Source: Bacteroidales bacterium UBA5197 (GTDB lineage: Bacteria > Bacteroidota > Bacteroidia > Bacteroidales > Lentimicrobiaceae). From it: DNA of 38,131 bases. A program made the translations under genes and the position numbers. Positions 30,773 through 38,131 of the stretch are shown here, in pieces. How positions within the stretch are numbered: position 1 is the stretch's first letter; every line of letters starts with the position of its first letter. Where the stretch lies: positions 57,786 to 95,916 of the forward strand of contig DHVX01000011.1 in assembly GCA_002412885.1 (NCBI GenBank), given 5' to 3'. The notes under the pieces were generated by a model. That model searched no databases, was not told where the DNA came from, and worked only from the letters and a program-made list of their open reading frames with translations.

Positions 30773-32239
30773 TTAGTATCCGGGATTTTGAGTAAGAGAA
30801 GGATTAACATCCAGCTCTGTCTGAGGAATCGGATACAAGCCCTGACGGGCAGATTGATATCCGAGCGGACCCAGTTCCTGAGTAGCAAGTCCCCAGCGTA
30901 CAAGGTCGAAATAGCGCTTTCCTTCCAGGGCCAATTCCACACGCCTTTCATGAACAATGGCTGCAAACAGATCTTCTGACCCGGTGAGATCGGGGAGAAC
31001 CAAAGCATTACCACCCCGTGCCCTTTGTCTGATAAGATTAAGTTTTGCGACTGTTTCTGTGGTATTGCCCAGTCTGTAAGCTGCTTCGGCATATCCGAGC
31101 AAAACCTCGGCATACCTGATTTGTTTGAGATTTTGTTCGTGCCGCTCAGCATTGCCTCCTACGGGAACATCAACCACATATTTACCGAAACTCATGCCGG
31201 TTTCAGGAGCCCATGCTGACTGAAAAGGGAAATCTTTAACTTCTTCGGAAATAATGTCTCCTTCCCTGATAACGGTATATCTCAAACGCGGGTCACCTAC
31301 TTCAAATTCGTCAACAAGATCCTGCGTAGGCATGCAGAAACCCAAACCAAAAATGGTGGAACCGTTTCTTGGCCTTACCCAAAAGTTGAACCCGTTGCCA
31401 TAAGAGAATTCTTCGCCACCCCTATACTGAATTTCAAACACTGATTCAACTCCATTGTCGTATTCGGGTTTAAATAAGTCTCCGAATGATGGTTGAAGGC
31501 TGTAGTTGGTGCTTTCGATCACCTGATCGTAAGCATCAAATGCGTTTTGCCATTTTTCCTGAAACAAAAATGCATTGCCCAGTAAAGCAAGAGAAGCACC
31601 TTTGTCGGCCCTGCCAAGATCGGCAGAAGAGTATTGGTTTCTCCAGGGAAGCAGTTCGGCTGCATTGGTCAGATTTTCTTCAATAAATGCCCAGGTTGCT
31701 TCTGTTGTAGCCCTTGCAGGTGTTGATACGGCGTTTTTGGTGGAGGACACTACCGGAACACCACCATACCTGATTACCAGATTGTAATAATAAAAACCTC
31801 TCAAAAAATAGGCTTCGCCGAGAATTCTGTTCTTTTGAGCCTGTTCCATTTCAATATCGGGTACATAGTCCAGCACCAGATTGGTGAGATACACCCCCTT
31901 GTAAAAAAGGCCCCAGATGGTCTGATTAACACCATCGGTAGCACTGAAGTTAAGATTATCGAAGTTGCTGAGAGCGGCAAGGTCAACTCCTTGTCCCTTT
32001 ACAGCATCATCTGAAATGATGTCTTTTTTGAAAGCTATGCTTTTCATCCAGAAATCATGCATTATGGTATAGGATGCAATTGCGGCTGCTTCAGCATCCC
32101 CGGGTGTTTTATAGAAATTGCTTGTTGACAAAACCCCATTGGGAGATTTGTCGAGAAAGCCTTCATCTTTCTGGCAGGATGAAACAAAGAGAAGAAATGC
32201 CAGAGAGGTAATTTTGGCAATATATATGTGTGTTTTCAT
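30773..32239 (-). CDS. SusD/RagB-family glycan-binding lipoprotein
   Basis: The product is a 488-residue outer-membrane lipoprotein that caps the SusC transporter and binds the sugar. The lipobox is VSSC (Cys22), followed by QKDEGFLDKSPNG, the common SusD start. The N-terminal TPR-like part includes AEAYFLRGFYYYNLVIRYGGVPVV (RYGGVP is typical), and the C-terminal SusD domain includes KQIRYAEVLLGYAEAAYRLGN, ELALEGKRYFDLVRWG and the closing YPIPQTELDVNPSLTQNPGY. It starts 23 bases after susC, so the two are cotranscribed and their products form the usual complex. The paired GH65 enzyme suggests a glucose-containing oligosaccharide ligand, by inference only. Confidence 0.96.
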   Translation of the reverse strand: MKTHIYIAKITSLAFLLFVSSCQKDEGFLDKSPNGVLSTSNFYKTPGDAEAAAIASYTIMHDFWMKSIAFKKDIISDDAVKGQGVDLAALSNFDNLNFSATDGVNQTIWGLFYKGVYLTNLVLDYVPDIEMEQAQKNRILGEAYFLRGFYYYNLVIRYGGVPVVSSTKNAVSTPARATTEATWAFIEENLTNAAELLPWRNQYSSADLGRADKGASLALLGNAFLFQEKWQNAFDAYDQVIESTNYSLQPSFGDLFKPEYDNGVESVFEIQYRGGEEFSYGNGFNFWVRPRNGSTIFGLGFCMPTQDLVDEFEVGDPRLRYTVIREGDIISEEVKDFPFQSAWAPETGMSFGKYVVDVPVGGNAERHEQNLKQIRYAEVLLGYAEAAYRLGNTTETVAKLNLIRQRARGGNALVLPDLTGSEDLFAAIVHERRVELALEGKRYFDLVRWGLATQELGPLGYQSARQGLYPIPQTELDVNPSLTQNPGY

Positions 32240-32262
32240 GTAATTTAGGTTTTATGCTGTTG

Positions 32263-35200
32263 TTACAATGTGATATTTACACCCATAATTAATCCACGGT
32301 TTTGTGGATAGGTGACTTCATCAAATCCAACCGTACGGTCGCCGAGGGTTGCCCTTGCTGCACCAACTTCGGGGTCATATCCGGTGTAATTGGTAAGGGT
32401 CAGCAGATTTGATCCTGAGACGAAAAATCGTGCTCCCTTCAGCCTGAGTTTTGCCGACTGTGATTCTGAAAGGGTGTACCCAATCTGCAGGTTTTTCAGC
32501 TTAAGATAGGAACCATCCTCAATATATCTGTCAGAACCTCTGGCATTCTGATTGGCATCAATGGTGGTCAGGCGCGGCTCTGAACTGCTGCTCCCTTCTT
32601 CTGTCCATCTCTCGAGTATTGCAGTGCCTTTGTTGTAGTTATATCCCGAATTGGTAAGCCAGAATTTGGTTGCATTGTAGATTTCATTGCCGTACTGGCC
32701 CTGGAAGAATACCGAAATGTCGAATCCTTTGTATGAAAGACCCATGTTGAGTCCGAAAAACATGTCGGGATACGGATTGCCGATAAAGGTTCGGTCTTCG
32801 CTGTTGATTACTCCGTCATTGTTTACATCTTTGAACCTAACATCGCCGGGAACAGCTCCTGGCTGATCAGCATGGGTATCAATTTCAGACTGGTTCTGGA
32901 AAATACCGTCGGTTACATATCCATAAAACTCACGTATAGAATGGCCAACTTCGGTACGGGTGGACATGTCGAAAAACAAGCCGGAGGTAATAGCTTCATT
33001 CAGCTCACCGAGATGGATTACTTCGTTCTTGTTGGTTGTGAAGTTGGCGTTGATATTGTAATTCACATTTCCAACTTTGTCTTTCCATATTACCTGAAAT
33101 TCCATTCCTTTGTTTTCAATCTCACCTACATTTTCATAGCCGGTTGAGCCAAATCCTGATGTAGCAGGCTGAGGCAGGATAAGCAGCATGTCGCTGGTTT
33201 TTTTATTGTAATAGTCGGCAGAAAAGTATAACCTGTAATCAAAGGCCGACAGGTCGAACCCCAAATCGAACTGAGTTGTGGTTTCCCATTTAACATCGGG
33301 GTTAAAATCAGATGAGGGGAAATAACCAACCTGAAGTAATTGTGGATTTCCAATAGGATAAAATGTCTGCTGAAGCGTACTTGAAAATGCATACAATCCT
33401 ATATCCTGATTGCCAAGCTGTCCCCAGGATGTTCTGATTTTAAGATCATCGATGAAATTTGTTTTAAAGAATTCTTCACCTGAGATTCTCCAACCGGCAG
33501 AAGCCGAAGGGAATAAACCCCACCGATTACTTATTCCGAATCTGGATGAACCGTCATAACGGGCGTTTACTGAAAGCAGGTATTTATCGGCAAAATCGTA
33601 ATTGATGCGGCCAAAGTATGACAGCAACGACCATTCGGTTAGCCGGCCTCTTGCTCTGTCGTTTGCAGAACCAGCATCAAGAAATTGCAGATAGTCTTCG
33701 TTGTTGTTGAATTTTTCGCGATAACCTGAGAGTAAATTGGTTGAAGAGTTCTGCATTGTATTTCCCAAAAGGGCAGTAAACCGGTGTTTATCCAGGCTTT
33801 TGGCATATTCAAGGGTGTTTTCCCAGTTTATATCAAAGTAACTGATGTGCTGATGTGTTAAACTGTTTACCAACCGGTTGGCATTGCCTTCAGAAAAGGT
33901 GGGATCAAAATCAATGGTTTGAAGGGAGTAGACATTCAGACCAAGATTTGATCTGAACTTCAGCCCTTTTATTATATCGTAGCTGGCAAAAATATTACCA
34001 AACAGCTTGTTGTTGGCAGATGTCTTGTCTGACCTGTCGGCCATTCCAAGGGGGTTCTGAGCATCGCCTTCGTTTTCACCAGGCCCTGCGTAAGTGCCGT
34101 CATCATTATAAACCGGAATGGTAGGAGGTTGAAAAATGGCCGATCTGACAACACCGTTTATTTCAGTGTCAATAAGATTTTCCTTTATGCGTGAGAGATT
34201 CATATTGGCTCCGACAGTAAATTTATCGGTAACATCAGAGCTGATGTTGAAGCGCAGATTGTATCTTTCAAAATCGGAGTGTTCTACAATTCCATCCTGC
34301 CCTAAATAACCAAGCCCGAGCAGGTAAGTGGTTTTGTCGTTACCGCTGCTTACTGAAAAGTCATATTTCTGAAATGCTGCATTTCTGAATATGGCATCCT
34401 GCCAGTCGGTTCCTATACCCAGACCGGGGTTGTTCCATACAGGACTGAGTCCATCGTTGGTGAGGGCTTCGTCCATTACCATTGCATACTCATCGGCGGT
34501 GAGCAGTTGAAGTTTGTTTGATATTTTCTGAATACCGTAAGTTGCATTAAACTGAACCTGCGAAACTCCGACCTGCCCCTTTTTGGTGGTGATGAGCACC
34601 ACTCCGTTTGCTGCTCTGGCGCCGTAAATTGCTGCTGCAGATGCGTCTTTCAATATGCTGATTGACTCAATGTCGCTTGCATTTAAGCTGTTTAGATTTT
34701 CTTTTGTGGGAACTCCGTCAATGACATAGAGCGGGTCGCTGTCGCCAATGGTTCCTATACCTCTTATACGAACCTGAACACCTGCGCCGGGAGTTCCGTA
34801 GTTTTGGGTTACCTGCACTCCGGCAGCTTGTCCTTGTATGGCGTGATCAACTCCAACAACAGGTATTTTCTGAATGTCGCTGCTGCTGATTGTCGAAACG
34901 GCTCCGGTTATGTCTCGTTTTTTTTGAGTACCATATCCCACTACAACAATTTCGTTGAGATTTAAGGCATCCTGCACCATTTCAACATCTATAACCTCCC
35001 TACCCTGCAGTGGGATTTCTAATGTTTGGTAACCAACGTATGAGAATATCAGAATGGCTTCCTTGTCAGGAACATTCAATTTGTACTTTCCTGCAGCATC
35101 GGTAACCGTGCCAAGGTTAGTGCCTTTTACCCGTATAGTTACCCCCGGAAGGGTACCTGATTTGTCTTTTACTTCTCCGCTCACCGGTACATCAAGCATA

Positions 35201-35601
35201 TTGTAGGTGCTGCCTGGACTGGTGGTTAAAATCTGGTTTTTTGAAAGAAGGATAATTTTATCAATAATGCGGAAATTCAGACCAGTACCTTTAAGTACGG
35301 TGTTCATTACATTTTCAATTAACTCATCCTTAACGTTTACCGATACTTTCTTTAAAATCAGAGATTCCAGATCGGCCTGGTATGCAAACTCAAATTCGGT
35401 CTGTTCCCTAATGTCGGTAATGACCCTTTCAAGAGGCACATTTTTGTATTCAAGACTGATTTTAACTCTTTGTGCATAGCTCTCGGCAGCCGTTACCGAG
35501 ATAAATGAGCATAGCACCAACATCAAGCTGATATTTGACATAATGAGAATTCTGAGTAAAAAACTCTTGTCAAAAGCCTTGGCCTTTGTAACTTCTTTCA
35601 T
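32263..35601 (-). CDS. SusC/RagA TonB-dependent transporter with N-terminal signalling domain
   Basis: This 1112-residue outer-membrane transporter starts with a signal region (~1-43, ending AESYAQ). An STN domain (~48-115, VPLERVITDIREQTEFEFAYQAD) follows, the part that contacts FecR across the periplasm. A CarboxypepD_reg-like domain (~140-205, VSGEVKDKSGTLPGVTIRVKGTNLGTVTDAAGKY) is next. Then come the SusC hallmark NEIVVVGYGTQKKRDITGAV, the plug (IRGIGTIGDSDPLYVIDGVP, SISILKDASAAAIYGARAANGVVLITT) and the barrel, ending in RGLIMGVNITL. Import uses TonB-ExbBD energy. Presence of the STN domain together with upstream sigma and fecR genes indicates regulation by substrate. The SusC/SusD order is standard. 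Confidence 0.96.
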   Translation of the reverse strand: MKEVTKAKAFDKSFLLRILIMSNISLMLVLCSFISVTAAESYAQRVKISLEYKNVPLERVITDIREQTEFEFAYQADLESLILKKVSVNVKDELIENVMNTVLKGTGLNFRIIDKIILLSKNQILTTSPGSTYNMLDVPVSGEVKDKSGTLPGVTIRVKGTNLGTVTDAAGKYKLNVPDKEAILIFSYVGYQTLEIPLQGREVIDVEMVQDALNLNEIVVVGYGTQKKRDITGAVSTISSSDIQKIPVVGVDHAIQGQAAGVQVTQNYGTPGAGVQVRIRGIGTIGDSDPLYVIDGVPTKENLNSLNASDIESISILKDASAAAIYGARAANGVVLITTKKGQVGVSQVQFNATYGIQKISNKLQLLTADEYAMVMDEALTNDGLSPVWNNPGLGIGTDWQDAIFRNAAFQKYDFSVSSGNDKTTYLLGLGYLGQDGIVEHSDFERYNLRFNISSDVTDKFTVGANMNLSRIKENLIDTEINGVVRSAIFQPPTIPVYNDDGTYAGPGENEGDAQNPLGMADRSDKTSANNKLFGNIFASYDIIKGLKFRSNLGLNVYSLQTIDFDPTFSEGNANRLVNSLTHQHISYFDINWENTLEYAKSLDKHRFTALLGNTMQNSSTNLLSGYREKFNNNEDYLQFLDAGSANDRARGRLTEWSLLSYFGRINYDFADKYLLSVNARYDGSSRFGISNRWGLFPSASAGWRISGEEFFKTNFIDDLKIRTSWGQLGNQDIGLYAFSSTLQQTFYPIGNPQLLQVGYFPSSDFNPDVKWETTTQFDLGFDLSAFDYRLYFSADYYNKKTSDMLLILPQPATSGFGSTGYENVGEIENKGMEFQVIWKDKVGNVNYNINANFTTNKNEVIHLGELNEAITSGLFFDMSTRTEVGHSIREFYGYVTDGIFQNQSEIDTHADQPGAVPGDVRFKDVNNDGVINSEDRTFIGNPYPDMFFGLNMGLSYKGFDISVFFQGQYGNEIYNATKFWLTNSGYNYNKGTAILERWTEEGSSSSEPRLTTIDANQNARGSDRYIEDGSYLKLKNLQIGYTLSESQSAKLRLKGARFFVSGSNLLTLTNYTGYDPEVGAARATLGDRTVGFDEVTYPQNRGLIMGVNITL

Positions 35602-35659
35602 ACTTTTGTGAAGATTTAGTTAACAAAACTTAATTGGTCTTTTTGATTAAATCTGACTG

Positions 35660-35690
35660 AACCGGGAAAATCTCGCACATTTTTCCGGTT
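35660..35690. terminator. Hairpin between fecR and susC
   Basis: AACCGGGAAAA (35660-35670) and TTTTTCCGGTT (35680-35690) pair over 11 positions with one G-T wobble. Six T follow on the plus strand, but on the coding (minus) strand no T-run follows. It may separate fecR from susC weakly, or end an unseen antisense transcript. Confidence 0.4.
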
Positions 35691-35742
35691 TTTTTCTTTT
35701 TAAGGGTCCATTTGCGTTGGTTTTGGCTGGTTATGGTGTGTT

Positions 35743-36768
35743 TTACTTTGATTTTTTTTCAACTGCTTTTTTCTTGATCTGCATGTCCTTTATAGGGGCT
35801 ATAAACCTGAGCATCTCAAAAACAGTATCAAAACTCTGTGACTTTTTAAAGACAAAATTGTATCGTGAGCTGTTTTTATGAACACCAGTGGTATCCCATA
35901 TAATCTCAACTCCGTAAACTTCTTCAATTTTTTTGATGATTTCGTCAATTCCGGCTTTTTCCATTATTATTAGTCCTTCCTGCCAGGCAGTGTAATGACG
36001 TGTGTTAACTTTACTAATCACTATATTGCCTCCGCCAGGATTGGCACTTGCCATTTGACCGGGTATCAGTTTTCCGGCTTCTTTCCCGTTTTTATCAAGC
36101 AAATTTACGGCACCTTCAACCAATACCACCTCAACTTTGCCTGATGCGCTTGTGTTGACATTAAAGCTTGTTCCGGTTACTTCTACTGTAAAGGCAGGCG
36201 TTTCAGCAAGGAACTTCTGATCCCTGTTTTTTGCTACACTAAGGAATACCTCTCCCTGAATATCTACGATTCGCTCGTTCTTTGAAAACTTTACCGGATA
36301 TGAGAGTGTTGCCCCCAGATTAAGCCAGGCTTTTGTGCCATCGGGCAGCTCAACATACTTTACTCCCTGATTTATTCCATTTTCAACAGAAATCATTTTG
36401 GGCTGTATATTGCCTGAGATCTCCCGGATAACGGCGCCTAGTCCGATAAGCACTGCTAAAGCTGCCGCATATTTCAGCATCCTGATTGCCCTTATGCGTT
36501 TTTGGCCAGCCTGTAATTTGTCAATTCGGTTGTTGATCTTTCTGACGGACTTATTTACTTCATCATTTTCAGCATAACCTGCAATATTGCCGGCATTCCA
36601 TAAAGCTTTTATTCTGGTGTAAGTTCTCAGGTTTTCTTCTGATTCCAGCAACCATGCTTTAATAAGCTCTTCTTCCAATAGGGTGGTTGTACCCTCTATT
36701 TTCTTTATAAGGAGTGTTTCATCAAAATCTTTCACGGGAGGTATTTCTTTTTGTTTGATATATGACAA
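35743..36768 (-). CDS. FecR-family anti-sigma factor
   Basis: This 341-residue inner-membrane anti-sigma factor has a cytosolic N-terminal part (1-95, with LLEEELIKAWLLESEENLRTYTRIKALWNA, the sigma-binding helices), one membrane helix (~98-115) and a periplasmic FecR domain (~128-222, VELPDGTKAWLNLGATLSYPVKF, RIVDIQGEVFLSVAKN, FTVEVTGTSFNVN). The C-terminal DUF4974/STN-like domain (~265-335, IDEIIKKIEEVYGVEIIW) is the part expected to meet SusC. It lies between the sigma gene and susC, the usual order for a trans-envelope signalling PUL. In the resting state it would hold the ECF sigma factor inactive. Confidence 0.95.
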   Translation of the reverse strand: MSYIKQKEIPPVKDFDETLLIKKIEGTTTLLEEELIKAWLLESEENLRTYTRIKALWNAGNIAGYAENDEVNKSVRKINNRIDKLQAGQKRIRAIRMLKYAAALAVLIGLGAVIREISGNIQPKMISVENGINQGVKYVELPDGTKAWLNLGATLSYPVKFSKNERIVDIQGEVFLSVAKNRDQKFLAETPAFTVEVTGTSFNVNTSASGKVEVVLVEGAVNLLDKNGKEAGKLIPGQMASANPGGGNIVISKVNTRHYTAWQEGLIIMEKAGIDEIIKKIEEVYGVEIIWDTTGVHKNSSRYNFVFKKSQSFDTVFEMLRFIAPIKDMQIKKKAVEKKSK

Positions 36769-36929
36769 CCAAACTCAGAAAACTACTTAGCCGGAAACTC
36801 ATTTTTTTTGTCTTGAAAAAAAATCAAGGATTCTTCCTCGTAAAATCTATTACAGGAATGCTGAAACCGGCAAAATGCAGCTTTCTTTCAAAGAAGTAGT
36901 TTATGCAGGAGTAAGTTTATTAAAGCAGT

Positions 36930-37517
36930 TCACCAATAAAACTGTGCTAAAGCCAGCATTATAAATTTATCCTTAAGCTTGATTCTTAAATGCTTCAATG
37001 CATTATAAATATGTGCTTCGGCAGTACGTTCCGAAATTTTGAGTTCGCTGGCAATTTCTCTTGTTTTTTGATTACTGATATAGCTTTTTATAAATACCTC
37101 CCTGCATTTTTCGGGCAGGGAAGCTATTGCTTCGTTTATTTCGTGCCCCAACTCCAGAGAAAAAATCTTTTTAATGGTTTCATTTTCGTCCGGATCGTAA
37201 AATTCGGCTTCTTCCTGTGTTGTGGCAGTTTGGTTGATTTTGTATCTGTCTCTGATTTTATTTGATTTTATTCGGTTCAGGCATGAACGGTAAACAGAGC
37301 GATACAGATAAGATTCAAGGGATGTATGAATTTCGGTTTTGTCAGCGTTGTCCCAGAGATTAACCATCAGATCCTGCACAATATCTTCTGCCGAGTCATG
37401 GTCAAGAAACAATTCGCCATAAGCCAGCAATCGGGGATAAAATTCCCTGAAAATGAGGTTAAAACCTTCCCGGTCCTTTTTGTCAGGTAAACGGGTTTTG
37501 CCGGAATTGGTATTCAT
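36930..37517 (-). CDS. ECF sigma-70 factor of the PUL
   Basis: This 195-residue extracytoplasmic-function sigma factor has region 2 at ~20-88 (FNLIFREFYPRLLAYGELFL, SAEDIVQDLMVNLWDN) and region 4 at ~125-178 (LPEKCREVFIKSYISNQKTREIASELKISERTAEAHIYNALKHLR), with regions 1 and 3 absent. It is 161 bases upstream of the fecR gene and presumably drives the susC promoter when released from FecR. The ATG at 37517 agrees with the normal family length. The upstream 320 bases contain no gene and short inverted repeats only (GCAAT/ATTGC near 37601-37620). Confidence 0.95.
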   Translation of the reverse strand: MNTNSGKTRLPDKKDREGFNLIFREFYPRLLAYGELFLDHDSAEDIVQDLMVNLWDNADKTEIHTSLESYLYRSVYRSCLNRIKSNKIRDRYKINQTATTQEEAEFYDPDENETIKKIFSLELGHEINEAIASLPEKCREVFIKSYISNQKTREIASELKISERTAEAHIYNALKHLRIKLKDKFIMLALAQFYW

Positions 37518-37841
37518 GAACAGTCAACAGATTAAATCATTGGTAAAAAGTTGAGGAACATGCAGAAACTTATATTAAATGATGCCGTAGATTATGCTTT
37601 GCAATACAACGCATTGCAGGCGTAATCAATGCCATATTCGCGCATTGTGGCATGCGCAAAGATAATAATTCAGTTCATTTTTTGAAGGCTTATGTTTTTT
37701 CTTAGTGTTAGATTCAGAAAAAATATAAATCATCTTGAACTGAATCCCGCGACGGGCTATTTGGCGTTATTATTATTCATAACGGAAAGAAATTGACATT
37801 GCTGGAGTAGCTTTCTGTGCATCTGTAATTCAGCGATCAGA

Positions 37842-38131
37842 TTTTCAGTTTCCGCGGGAGCGACCATCTGAAAATGACTTCTACCAAAGTGCGAAAGCAA
37901 TATGAAATTGAATTGCAAATTCAATGGTGTTCAAAGCGGAATTGCAACCGAGGCCGCCTAAGCGGACGAGCTCAGCGAAGCTAAATTCCGCTTAGCCGAA
38001 CGCTGGAAGTTTATTCCGAAAAAAGAAAAACGCTGAAGCGAAGCTAAAAGCCGCTTAACCGAGTGACAGAAAAGCGAGATTTGGTGACTCAAGCTATGGA
38101 CGAAGAACGTAGATGCATTTCTTTTCTTTAT
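37842..38131. repeat. Dispersed repeats with palindromic element copy 4, cut by the window end
   Basis: TTTCAGTTTCCGCGGGAGCG opens a shortened copy of the module at 1 and 21311. Then TTGAATTGCAAATTCAA (37908-37924) and the fourth identical 60-base unit (37934-37993) follow. A degraded unit (GAAGCGAAGCTAAAAGCCGC, ~38035-38054), a GAGTGACAGAAAAGCGAGAT / GACTCAAGC box and the first ~20 bases of the ~300-bp element (GCATTTCTTTTCTTTAT) reach the window edge. Confidence 0.8.

Overview
The window looks like a chromosomal segment of a Bacteroidota bacterium. The signs are a SusC/SusD pair run by an ECF sigma factor and FecR anti-sigma factor, a C-terminal type IX secretion (T9SS) sorting domain, a two-component-propeller histidine kinase, a LytS/LytTR pair and TAnnTTTG-type -7 promoter boxes. 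I cannot fix the genus. No tRNA, rRNA or CRISPR array was seen.

Layout. 0.5-2.3 kb: LytS-type kinase and LytTR regulator (+). 2.75-6.0 kb: large propeller sensor kinase (+). 6.2-7.25 kb: two tandem paralogous small exported proteins (+), closed by a terminator. 7.4-9.0 kb: a small membrane protein (-), a PD-(D/E)XK nuclease-like protein (-) and a lipoprotein (+). 10.06-14.07 kb: a stress block on the minus strand (large-subunit catalase, DUF2383 protein, coiled-coil lipoprotein, CsbD-like protein). 14.87-17.77 kb: a zinc-ribbon membrane protein followed by a phospholipase C/P1-nuclease-like exported protein (+). 18.6-19.26 kb: a stand-alone FtsZ-type GTPase domain (-). 19.4-20.6 kb: a T9SS-secreted protein (-). 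21.7-25.1 kb: a toxin, an antitoxin fused to a SecB-like chaperone domain, and an SF1 helicase (-). 26.07-27.66 kb: a TPR/DUF1186/SEC-C protein (-). 28.6-37.5 kb: a compact polysaccharide-utilization locus read leftwards as sigma, fecR, susC, susD, GH65.

The PUL genes form one pathway. A sugar bound at SusCD would signal through the SusC N-terminal domain to FecR, releasing the ECF sigma factor and raising expression of susCD and the GH65 glucoside hydrolase. The toxin and antitoxin-chaperone form a second unit, with a 12-bp palindrome just upstream of the toxin start as a likely operator.

The most unusual property is between the genes. Nearly every operon boundary holds a 0.5-1.1 kb mosaic of dispersed palindromic elements. 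These include a 60-nt element present in four identical copies, a 76-nt stem-loop with a compensatory base-pair change between its two copies, a 338-bp MITE with a 6-bp target duplication, an AACCTTCCAGGTT hairpin in both orientations, a ~300-bp element, and a 21-bp minisatellite that appears to have grown from the tail of one dispersed repeat. Both ends of the window lie inside such repeats. All family assignments were made by eye from motifs, without searches.
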